DNA of 34,913 nt. Source: an uncultured bacterium. Its GTDB lineage: Bacteria; Bacteroidota; Bacteroidia; Chitinophagales; Chitinophagaceae. This document shows, piece by piece, positions 7,749-15,018 of this stretch (its first letter is position 1; each line of letters starts with the position of its first letter). Location of the stretch: positions 1 through 34,913 of the forward strand of contig CAIXLY010000069.1 in assembly GCA_903920455.1 (NCBI GenBank). The letters are read 5' to 3'. Below the pieces are notes generated by a model that was not told where the DNA came from, searched no databases, and worked only from the letters and a program-made list of their open reading frames with translations. A program made the translations under genes and the position numbers.

Positions 7749-9683
7749 ATGATCAATATAAGTTTTCCTGATGGTGCTGTCAGACCCTATGATTCAGGGA
7801 TTTCCCCCATGGCAATTGCCAAAGGCATTTCAGAAGGTCTGGCTAAAAAAGTTATTGCTGCATCAATCAATGGGCAAGTTAAAGATGCTTCGACGCCCAT
7901 AACCAACGATGCATCCCTAAAGTTATTGACTTGGGATGATACCGATGGCCGAAATACCTTTTGGCATTCCTCTGCGCACCTATTGGCCGAAGCTGTTGAA
8001 GCGACCTTTCCTGGTGTAAAGTTTTGGGTAGGTCCTGCAGTAGACCGAGGATTTTATTATGATATGGACCTTGGTGATCAAACCATCTCAGAATCAGATT
8101 TATTAGCCCTCGAGAAGAAGATGGATGAACTTGCCAGAAAGAATAGCGTTTTTATTCGCAAGGAAATTTCCAAATCTGATGCTGTTTCCTATTTTTTTGA
8201 GAAAGGAGATGAATATAAATTAGACCTGCTTAAAGGTCTTCAAGACGGTGAAATTACCTTCTACACCCAGGGTGAGTTTACTGATCTCTGCCGTGGTCCA
8301 CATATTCCTCACACTGGTCTAATTAAAGCCATTAAGCTTACCTCAGTTGCTGGAGCTTATTGGAAGGGCGACGAAAATAACAAACAACTTACCCGTGTTT
8401 ATGGTATCACTTTTCCCACACAAAAGGAACTTGATGAACACTTGTTAATGCTGGAGGAAGCAAAAAAACGAGATCACCGTAAACTTGGTAAAGAACTGGG
8501 TATTTTCACCTTTGACGACGACATCGGTCCTGGTCTCCCTTTGTGGATGCCCAATGGAACAATTATTATTGAAGAGCTTGAAAATTTAGCCAAGCAAACT
8601 GAAACTGCAGCTGGTTACAAGCGTGTAGTAACGCCTCACATAGCAAAAGAAAGCTTGTATCTGACCAGCGGTCATTTGCCTTATTACCAAGAAAGTATGT
8701 ACCCCCCAATGGAATTGGAGGGAGTGAAATACTATCTCAAGGCAATGAATTGCCCACACCACCACAAGATTTTTAGTGCAGAAAGCAGAAGCTATAAAGA
8801 TCTACCCCTTAGGCTTGCCGAATATGGAACATGTTATCGGTATGAACAAAGCGGAGAGTTATTTGGACTGATGAGGGTGCGGTGTTTGCACATGAATGAT
8901 GCACATATTTATTGCTCAAAAGACGATTTTGCCAAGGAATTTAGGGCTGTCAACGAAATGTATATCAAATATTTCAAGATTTTTGGAATTGAAAAATATG
9001 TGATGCGCCTGAGTTTGCATGATCCTGCAAAACTCGGTCAGAAATATATTGATGAGCCAGAACTTTGGATTGAGACTGAAAACATGGTTCGAAAAGTCTT
9101 GATTGAATCAAATATTCCCTTTGTTGAAGTTCCTGATGAAGGTGCGTTTTACGGCCCCAAGATAGACGTTCAAATATGGAGTGCGATTGGAAGAGAGTTT
9201 ACGCTTGCAACGAATCAGGTTGATTTTGCACAGGGTAAACGTTTTGGTCTTGAATACACCAATAAAGACAACCATGCTGAAACCCCTTTAATCATTCATC
9301 GTGCTCCATTGGGAACTCATGAACGCTTTATTGGTTTCCTTCTTGAACATTATGCTGGAAAATTTCCACTGTGGCTTTCACCCGTTCAAGTCAAATTGCT
9401 TCCCATCAGTGATAAATTCAATGATTATGCTCTTTCAGTAAATAAACAACTGTTGGAAGCAGGAATACGTTCAGAGGTAGATGATAGAGGAGAGAAAATC
9501 GGAAAGAAAATTCGGGATACTGAACTTATGAAAGTTCCATACATGTTGATTATTGGGGAGAAAGAGGTTACCGATGGAACGGTTTCAGTCAGAAGACAAG
9601 GCAAAGGTGATGCTGGTCAATGTTCAGTATCAGAAATATTGTCTACCTTAACCGCGGAAATTAGCAATCGGCAATCCAATTAA
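7749..9683 (+). CDS. thrS: Threonyl-tRNA synthetase
   Basis: The product has 644 residues, the normal length for bacterial ThrRS. Order: TGS domain (1-61), editing domain with HSSAH (H73, H77), class II catalytic core, and C-terminal anticodon-binding domain (about 545-640). The zinc ligands are in place: C335 in AMNCPHH, H386 in NDAHIYC and H517 in IIHRAPLGTHERF, close to E. coli C334/H385/H511. The enzyme charges tRNA-Thr in the cytoplasm and hydrolyses Ser-tRNA-Thr. The segment RVRCLHMNDAH differs from the E. coli-type RVRGFTQDDAH but looks like a Bacteroidota variant. It lies 27 nt upstream of infC and is probably co-transcribed. The ATG start gives a complete TGS domain. Confidence 0.98.
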   Translation: MINISFPDGAVRPYDSGISPMAIAKGISEGLAKKVIAASINGQVKDASTPITNDASLKLLTWDDTDGRNTFWHSSAHLLAEAVEATFPGVKFWVGPAVDRGFYYDMDLGDQTISESDLLALEKKMDELARKNSVFIRKEISKSDAVSYFFEKGDEYKLDLLKGLQDGEITFYTQGEFTDLCRGPHIPHTGLIKAIKLTSVAGAYWKGDENNKQLTRVYGITFPTQKELDEHLLMLEEAKKRDHRKLGKELGIFTFDDDIGPGLPLWMPNGTIIIEELENLAKQTETAAGYKRVVTPHIAKESLYLTSGHLPYYQESMYPPMELEGVKYYLKAMNCPHHHKIFSAESRSYKDLPLRLAEYGTCYRYEQSGELFGLMRVRCLHMNDAHIYCSKDDFAKEFRAVNEMYIKYFKIFGIEKYVMRLSLHDPAKLGQKYIDEPELWIETENMVRKVLIESNIPFVEVPDEGAFYGPKIDVQIWSAIGREFTLATNQVDFAQGKRFGLEYTNKDNHAETPLIIHRAPLGTHERFIGFLLEHYAGKFPLWLSPVQVKLLPISDKFNDYALSVNKQLLEAGIRSEVDDRGEKIGKKIRDTELMKVPYMLIIGEKEVTDGTVSVRRQGKGDAGQCSVSEILSTLTAEISNRQSN

Positions 9684-9698
9684 ATAAAACAAGAAAAC

Positions 9699-9713
9699 GG
9701 AGGCCCCCTGTTG
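9699..9713 (+). promoter_or_regulatory. Shine-Dalgarno GGAGG plus TTG start codon of infC
   Basis: GGAGG at 9699-9703 is followed by seven bases and TTG at 9711-9713, an ideal Shine-Dalgarno spacing. Other starts in this window have little or no such motif. The pairing of a good ribosome site with a poor start codon recalls the IF3-controlled infC start known in other bacteria. Confidence 0.6.
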
Positions 9714-10355
9714 CCGTCAGGAAATCCGAAACAAACTATGGCATTATCTAATAGACCTTTCAATCGCCCGGGTTCTGGTGGACCAAGAGGAAGATTCATC
9801 CCAAGAAAAGAAGCAGAGCACCGAATTAATCATTTTATTAGAGTTGCACAGGTTCGCCTAGTTGGTGAAAATGTAACCATGGGTGTGTATCCTACGCAGG
9901 ATGCTTTAAAAATGGCCCAGCAACTAGAGTTAGATCTTGTTGAAATTTCTCCACAAGCAGATCCTCCAGTATGTAAAATCATAGATTACAACAAGTTTTT
10001 ATACGACAAAAAGCGTAAGGAAAAAGACATGAAGGCCAAAAGCAAATCGGCTGAATTGAAGGAAATTCGCTTTACACCTGGAACCGATGATCATGACTTT
10101 GATTTCAAAGCGAGGCACGCTGAAAACTTCCTCAAAGAAGGAAATAAGGTAAAAGCCTATGTTCAATTTAAAGGTCGTGCTATCATGTTTAAGGAAAGGG
10201 GTGAACTTGTACTCCTGAAATTTGCAGAACGATTAGCTGAAGTTGGTCAAGTAGAGGGACTTCCTAAGCTTGAAGGAAAGAGAATGCTCATGATTATTGC
10301 ACCTAAAACTGCAAAAAAGAAGGTTGCAAATGCTCCCGCACCACCTGCTGAATAG
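9711..10355 (+). CDS. infC: Translation initiation factor IF-3
   Basis: The product has 214 residues from TTG at 9711, or 205 from ATG at 9738. The N-domain contains the conserved helix LDLVEISPQADPPVCKIIDYNKFLYDKKRK, described here by its ends L(D/V)LVEIS and CKIIDY. A Lys-rich linker (KEKDMKAKSKS) leads to the C-domain with KEIRFTPGTDDHDFDFKAR and KGRAIMFKERG, also only partly quoted. IF-3 binds the 30S subunit, prevents premature 50S joining and checks the start codon. The first ~40 residues are Pro/Arg/Gly-rich, as usual for Bacteroidota IF-3. The TTG start is preferred because of the GGAGG seven bases upstream, which would be too far (34 bases) from the ATG. The usual downstream partners rpmI and rplT are absent; a terminator follows 29 bases after the stop. 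Confidence 0.95.
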   Translation: MPSGNPKQTMALSNRPFNRPGSGGPRGRFIPRKEAEHRINHFIRVAQVRLVGENVTMGVYPTQDALKMAQQLELDLVEISPQADPPVCKIIDYNKFLYDKKRKEKDMKAKSKSAELKEIRFTPGTDDHDFDFKARHAENFLKEGNKVKAYVQFKGRAIMFKERGELVLLKFAERLAEVGQVEGLPKLEGKRMLMIIAPKTAKKKVANAPAPPAE

Positions 10356-10384
10356 ATAAACTATAAATTTTTCTTAAGTAAATA

Positions 10385-10414
10385 AACAAAGACGTCCACT
10401 AAGACGTCTTTGTT
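10385..10414. terminator. Bidirectional hairpin terminator between infC and the MATE gene
   Basis: A perfect 12-bp stem AACAAAGACGTC/GACGTCTTTGTT with loop CACTAA. It stands between two convergent genes, with A-rich sequence on the left and T-rich sequence on the right. Confidence 0.85.
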
Positions 10415-10437
10415 GTTTATGTTATCATCGATAAGTT

Positions 10438-11787
10438 TTATACACTTCTGCTCTTCAGGTTGTTCCATCGCCCACTTTTTAGATAGGCAAATGAAAATAC
10501 AAATATGGTTGTCCAATATACCCATTCTGAAGCCCAACCCCAAGCTAGGGAAAGATTATACACCTCCATAACAAAATAGACGTAAAGGCAATATAGTATT
10601 ATTGTAAATGCCTCGATCAATAGATTAATTTGGGTATTACCAGTTCCGCTAACCGAATTTAGACATACGCTGGAGACGGACATCATTAAAATAGCGCCTG
10701 AAACAATACGAAGTACAGGAGTAGCTGCATCAACAAAACTAGGATCTGAGCTAATTAGCGATAGAATTTCTTTTGTAAAAAGTTGGGCTGGAATAAATAT
10801 AATCAATGTTGAACTTGCACTTAAAATAACGATACGTTTGATAAGCGTGAGTACCTGTGACTGTAATCCTTGCCCAATAATATTCGATACCATGGTATTG
10901 GCAGTGGCGGCAAATGCCCAAATGAAGATGCCATAAAAGCCAAATATTAACCTCATAAGCTGACTGATATCCAATTCCATTCTTCCATCATGTGAGATGA
11001 GGATGAAGAAATATTCCCAACTAATAATGCTAATAGCATATTGAAGAATCAGAGGAGATGATTGTACAAGAATTGTTTTACAGTGCTCCCAATTAAACTT
11101 AAAAGATTTAAAGAGTAAAAACCGGTTGTTCATTCCTTTTGCTCTTATAATTAAAAAAACAACAACCATCCCAATGATTTCAGCGGTTACACTAGCATAA
11201 GCAGCACCATTAAACCCAAGTTTAGGCATACCAAAATTTCCAAAAATAAGTCCATAGTCAAGTACAATATTGGATATGGTTTCAGAAAGGGTTCCCCAAA
11301 TAAGCAGTTTACTTTGGTTTGTCCCAACCAGTAAAGCGTTTCTCATCTGGTATAAATACAAGAATGGGAGACCAATGATTCTGATTTTAAGGAATCCGGT
11401 GGCCTGATTAGACAACCCATTGTCGGTAAAACTGCTAAAAAGCATTGGGGAAAATACATAGGTTACTATAATACCCAAAGCCGCAATGGCAAGAATAATG
11501 TATATGCTTTGCATGAAAAGAGCACCAATTTCTTTGCTTCTGTCTTGCCCTGCTCTTCTTGAAATAAGTGCTTGAAGACCATTGTTAAGTCCAAAACCAA
11601 TAACTGAAAATATCAGGTAATAAACCCCAGTAATTCCAGCTGCGCCAAGGAAACCTGGGCCGAGTTGTGAAAGAAAAAAACTGTTAATTAAAAAATTAAA
11701 CTGAGGTACTAAAATTGCAAAACTAATCGGCAGAGACATTTGCAATATTTGCTTGTAACTTATGTTCAGTTTTAAATTTTCGTTCAT
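10438..11787 (-). CDS. MATE family multidrug/sodium antiporter
   Basis: A protein of 449 residues with about 12 hydrophobic helices in two homologous halves, typical of MATE (MOP superfamily) transporters. N-half motifs include LPISFAILVPQFNFLINSF near residues 19-37 and GLNNGLQALISRRAGQ near 65-80, where the family usually has a GxxxxxxxxxGQ pattern. The second half has FAATANTMVSNIIGQGL around 295-311, the corresponding repeat. MATE proteins export cationic drugs or metabolites across the inner membrane using Na+ or H+; the substrate here is unknown. The start ATG at 11787 gives a short soluble N-terminus. It is monocistronic, convergent to infC and divergent from the DUF3822 operon. I see no clear TAnnTTTG box upstream. 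Confidence 0.92.
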   Translation of the reverse strand: MNENLKLNISYKQILQMSLPISFAILVPQFNFLINSFFLSQLGPGFLGAAGITGVYYLIFSVIGFGLNNGLQALISRRAGQDRSKEIGALFMQSIYIILAIAALGIIVTYVFSPMLFSSFTDNGLSNQATGFLKIRIIGLPFLYLYQMRNALLVGTNQSKLLIWGTLSETISNIVLDYGLIFGNFGMPKLGFNGAAYASVTAEIIGMVVVFLIIRAKGMNNRFLLFKSFKFNWEHCKTILVQSSPLILQYAISIISWEYFFILISHDGRMELDISQLMRLIFGFYGIFIWAFAATANTMVSNIIGQGLQSQVLTLIKRIVILSASSTLIIFIPAQLFTKEILSLISSDPSFVDAATPVLRIVSGAILMMSVSSVCLNSVSGTGNTQINLLIEAFTIILYCLYVYFVMEVYNLSLAWGWASEWVYWTTIFVFSFAYLKSGRWNNLKSRSV

Positions 11788-11916
11788 TTAATTTTATTGA
11801 AAAATCGTTAACATGCCCTAAAATGGAAGATTTAAGGCTTATTTCCAATGATTTTAGGTGCAAAACTACACCATTATAGACTTTTCTGAGATAGTGTTTT
11901 GAACATGGAAATACAT

Positions 11917-11924
11917 TAATTTTG
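11917..11924 (+). promoter_or_regulatory. -7 box TAATTTTG directly before the DUF3822 gene
   Basis: Matches TAnnTTTG; TTTG at 11898-11901 is a possible -33 element, but the 15-nt gap is short. Only five bases separate the box from the ATG at 11930, so the transcript would start at or beside the start codon. Confidence 0.5.
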
Positions 11925-11929
11925 TTTCT

Positions 11930-12784
11930 ATGCTATTGGACATCATTCAGCCCATTTTTTCTTACCAAAATAAGGTTGATCCTATTTTACCAGAATCATC
12001 ACTTACGCTGTATATAGAGATTGGACAATACCATCTAGCTCATTTTGCCCTTAGTTCCAGTGGGGATGTTTTTACCAATTACTCCCTTTATAAGACAACA
12101 GATCAGCTCAATGCTGATTCTGTGGTAGAATTTCTGCAAGATTCAACACTTTTCCAAAAGCCTTATGCCAAACAAGTCATTGTTCATCACTCTAGCGAGG
12201 TCGTTTTGATGCCCAATGATATTTACGCTCTGGCGCCAGAGAAAATAATACTTGATACAGTTCATGGCGACAAAATTGAATACAAGATATTTCGAGATGA
12301 AATTGATCAATGGAATATGGTAAATGTTTTTGAAGTTGATGTAAAGATTACTGAAACATCATCTAAGTTGTTTTCATCAGTGAGTCATACACACATTAAC
12401 AGCCTAGCGATTAATGCTGTTGACAGAAACAATGCCAAAGCGGAAAATGGACTAATCAATATTATCTTTTATCCTTCCTCAATTCACCTTTCAGTATTCA
12501 TGGGTAATGCGCTTAAATTAAGCCAGACCTACTTTTACGAAACCAAAGATGATATTTGTTATTATCTATTGTCTGTAATGGACACTTATCAACTTGACAA
12601 TGAAAAAGTGAGTATGCGGGTTAGTGGTTTTATTCAAAATGACTCAATTTTTATGGGAGCAATAAAAGAACATGTATTAGATGCTCAATTTTCAATACCC
12701 GCTGTTCATTTAAATACGCTTGATGATTCTAAATTTCCCTTACATTATTTCACCCCATTATTTTTGACAACTCAATGCGTATAA
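11930..12784 (+). CDS. DUF3822 family protein
   Basis: The product has 284 residues, no signal peptide and no membrane segment. I recognise it as the DUF3822 protein that Bacteroidota commonly carry just before rsmD, by position and by general character (SLTLYIEIGQYHLAHFAL near 24-41, NIIFYPSSIHLSVF near 172-185). The family has no established function. Two beta-rich halves with alternating acidic and aromatic residues are visible. The ATG at 11930 is the only reasonable start, since no other Met occurs before the conserved N-terminus. Its 3' end overlaps rsmD by ten bases (12775-12784), which suggests translational coupling. It is the first gene of a long + strand run through 20756. Confidence 0.75.
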   Translation: MLLDIIQPIFSYQNKVDPILPESSLTLYIEIGQYHLAHFALSSSGDVFTNYSLYKTTDQLNADSVVEFLQDSTLFQKPYAKQVIVHHSSEVVLMPNDIYALAPEKIILDTVHGDKIEYKIFRDEIDQWNMVNVFEVDVKITETSSKLFSSVSHTHINSLAINAVDRNNAKAENGLINIIFYPSSIHLSVFMGNALKLSQTYFYETKDDICYYLLSVMDTYQLDNEKVSMRVSGFIQNDSIFMGAIKEHVLDAQFSIPAVHLNTLDDSKFPLHYFTPLFLTTQCV

Positions 12785-13317
12785 TCAGTGGTGAACTTGG
12801 AGGACGGCGGTTCAATCCGCCAAATAATATGCCTTTTACTAGGCCAACAACCGACACTGCCAAAGAAGGACTCTTTAATATTATCGAAAATAACATCACC
12901 CTAAGCGGAGCAACATCACTTGATCTTTTTGGAGGTACCGGCAGTATTAGTTATGAGTTATTTTCGCGCGGTGTTACTGATCTTACAATTATTGAAAAGG
13001 ATGCTGAGATGTACGCATTCATCAAAAAAACATCGGCTGAAATGGGTATGGACAGTGCTAAAATATTTCGTGCTGATGTGTTTAAATTTTTAGAGACCTG
13101 TAAAGAAACTTTCGATATTATTTTTGCAGGTCCACCTTATGCTATGGGAAATATTGAAGACCTCCCGGAAGAAATATTTTCACGCCAGTTGTTAAATATC
13201 GAAGGATGGTTTATTCTTGAGCATACACCCAGGAATAATTTCCAAAAACATCCTTTTTTTAAGACTGAGCGTAAATATGGGACGACACTTTTTTCTATTT
13301 TTATAAACCGTACCTAA
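12775..13317 (+). CDS. rsmD: RsmD-like 16S rRNA (guanine966-N2)-methyltransferase with altered motif IV
   Basis: The product has 180 residues (E. coli RsmD 198). The N-terminus MRIISGELGGRRF and TRPTTDTAKEGLFN are diagnostic of RsmD. The SAM-binding motif is LDLFGGTGSISYE (D50 to E61) and the acidic residue at the end of strand 2 is E74 in IIEKD. Motif IV, normally (D/N)PP(Y/F), reads F117-A-G-P-P-Y122 here: the residue that contacts the target guanine amine is glycine (GGT at 13129-13131). Every other family feature is intact, so it is either a lineage variant or an enzyme of reduced activity. The known role is m2G966 formation on the small subunit. It overlaps the DUF3822 gene by ten bases and lies 14 bases before the cyclo-ligase gene. 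Confidence 0.92.
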   Translation: MRIISGELGGRRFNPPNNMPFTRPTTDTAKEGLFNIIENNITLSGATSLDLFGGTGSISYELFSRGVTDLTIIEKDAEMYAFIKKTSAEMGMDSAKIFRADVFKFLETCKETFDIIFAGPPYAMGNIEDLPEEIFSRQLLNIEGWFILEHTPRNNFQKHPFFKTERKYGTTLFSIFINRT

Positions 13318-13331
13318 ACGCTCTGTTTTTA

Positions 13332-13901
13332 ATGACTAAGGTTCAAGCACGGAAAATTTATAGAGAAAAACGAGCTGCTTTGTCAGTCAAGGACCTTAAT
13401 ATTTTTCAGGATTTACTACTTATACGTTTTCAAGAGCTAGCTCTTCCTTATGCTAGCCTAGTCCATGCCTATTTACCGATGTATGAAAATAAAGAGCCAG
13501 ATCCTGGACCATTGGTTGATTGGCTAAGGTTTACCGATCCTGGCATGGAGACTACCTATGCAGCCATCAATTCCTTTGATTTTTCAATGAAACACTTTCT
13601 TCAGCATGATGAAATGTGCTTCAAAACAAATTTGTACGGCATTCCAGAGCCAATTTCGGGGCCAATTGTGAGTGAAAAGGATATCGATATAGCCATTTTG
13701 CCACTATTGGCATTTGATCTCTCTGGAAATCGAGTTGGCTATGGTAAAGGATATTATGATCGGTTTATTTCAAATTGCCGAACTGATATCATCAAAATTG
13801 GGCTTTCTTTCTTTCCAGCTGTTGAAAACATCGAAGATGTGGATTTATTCGACAAAAAGCTTGACTTTTGCGTTACACCTGATTGTATTTATGCATTTTA
13901 A
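13332..13901 (+). CDS. 5-formyltetrahydrofolate cyclo-ligase
   Basis: The product has 189 residues, the usual size for MTHFS (YgfA). It converts 5-formyl-THF to 5,10-methenyl-THF with ATP in the cytoplasm. The N-terminal Lys/Arg segment (VQARKIYREKRAALS) and KTNLYGIPEP (98-107) fit the family, and the ATP/folate loop is VGYGKGYYDRF (135-145), preceded by DIAILPLLAFD. The start ATG at 13332 lies 14 bases after rsmD. Its last 11 bases overlap the start of lpxK (ATG at 13891). Confidence 0.95.
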   Translation: MTKVQARKIYREKRAALSVKDLNIFQDLLLIRFQELALPYASLVHAYLPMYENKEPDPGPLVDWLRFTDPGMETTYAAINSFDFSMKHFLQHDEMCFKTNLYGIPEPISGPIVSEKDIDIAILPLLAFDLSGNRVGYGKGYYDRFISNCRTDIIKIGLSFFPAVENIEDVDLFDKKLDFCVTPDCIYAF

Positions 13902-15006
13902 GAACATCTATCTGAGGTCATTCAGACTTTTCCTTTTCCCTCTTGCTTTTTTGTATGGGTTCATCATAAAAGTGAGAAATTTCTTTTATGAAAAGAGAAT
14001 AATTGAGGGCGTAACTTTCAATATTCCAATTATTGGTGTTGGGAATCTATCTGTTGGCGGCACTGGCAAGTCTCCCATGGTAGATTATCTTGCCAATATG
14101 CTTAAAAAAAAGTATCCCATTGCCACCCTAAGCAGGGGATACAAGAGAAGGACTTCCGGTTATGTATTAGCAGGTAATAATACCACTGCAATCGAAATAG
14201 GCGATGAACCAATGCAGTTTCACCTAAAACATCCAGATATTGCTGTTTCTGTTGGTGAAAAAAGAATTGAAGCTATTCCTCAATTGCTTTATGATAGGCC
14301 GGAAACAAAACTTGTTATTTTAGATGATGCTTTTCAGCATCGAGAAATCAACGCTGGTTTAAATATTCTTCTTACAGATTATGCAAACTTATATACACGC
14401 GACTTCTTTCTGCCTACAGGCGACCTGCGGGATCAAAAGTCAAGTGCTCAAAGAGCAGATATCATCGTTGTAACCAAATGCCCCACTATTATTTCTGAGC
14501 AACAGCATTTTTTAATTATGAAGGAGCTCAATCCACTTGCTCATCAGCACGTTTTTTTCACTTATATAAAGTACAATACACCTTATCATATTGTAACTGG
14601 CGAATTAAATAAATTATCGAAAGAGAATGAAGTATTGCTGATATGTGGAATTGCTAATCCTGAACCATTAACCTCATATATACATGAGGCTACCTCCACA
14701 TACGATGCACTTTTCTTTGGCGATCATCATATTTTTAGCATTGATGATCTTGGTGATATTGTTACCAGGTTTAACAATATTAAAAATGAAAATACTATTA
14801 TTCTTACGACAGAGAAAGATGCGGTTCGTTTAGTGAAGTTTAGTGACAAGCTTGCTGAGCTCCCTTTTTATGTACTGCCAATCAGTTTTACATTTTTATT
14901 TGAACAAGAAAAAGAATTTACCGAGATCGTATCTCAATATCCAACAGACTTCTACACACAAAGTGATAAGGCCGAAGTTCTATCTGATGCCAACGAAGGC
15001 ATTTAA
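13891..15006 (+). CDS. lpxK: Tetraacyldisaccharide 4'-kinase (lipid A)
   Basis: The product has 371 residues. It phosphorylates the 4' position of the lipid A disaccharide precursor at the inner face of the cytoplasmic membrane. The N-terminal hydrophobic helix (about 8-30: FRLFLFPLAFLYGFIIKV) matches the LpxK membrane anchor, the P-loop is VGNLSVGGTGKSP (GGTGKS at 56-61), and LDDAFQHREI corresponds to the conserved DDGxQH segment. The frame stays open upstream to 13714 inside the cyclo-ligase gene, but the family N-terminus begins at the ATG at 13891, overlapping the preceding stop by 11 bases. Together with lptE on the other strand, it indicates a lipid A-containing outer membrane. Confidence 0.95.
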   Translation: MHFKNIYLRSFRLFLFPLAFLYGFIIKVRNFFYEKRIIEGVTFNIPIIGVGNLSVGGTGKSPMVDYLANMLKKKYPIATLSRGYKRRTSGYVLAGNNTTAIEIGDEPMQFHLKHPDIAVSVGEKRIEAIPQLLYDRPETKLVILDDAFQHREINAGLNILLTDYANLYTRDFFLPTGDLRDQKSSAQRADIIVVTKCPTIISEQQHFLIMKELNPLAHQHVFFTYIKYNTPYHIVTGELNKLSKENEVLLICGIANPEPLTSYIHEATSTYDALFFGDHHIFSIDDLGDIVTRFNNIKNENTIILTTEKDAVRLVKFSDKLAELPFYVLPISFTFLFEQEKEFTEIVSQYPTDFYTQSDKAEVLSDANEGI

Positions 15007-15018
15007 CCATCATAAAAA

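Noticed and set aside
10361-10543. Minus-strand frame of 60 codons overlapping the infC terminator
   Set aside because: It runs through the hairpin and out of frame across the MATE 3' end; no coding character.
13714-13890. N-terminal extension of lpxK inside the cyclo-ligase gene
   Set aside because: The LpxK N-terminus begins at the ATG at 13891; the extension overlaps a well-conserved gene.
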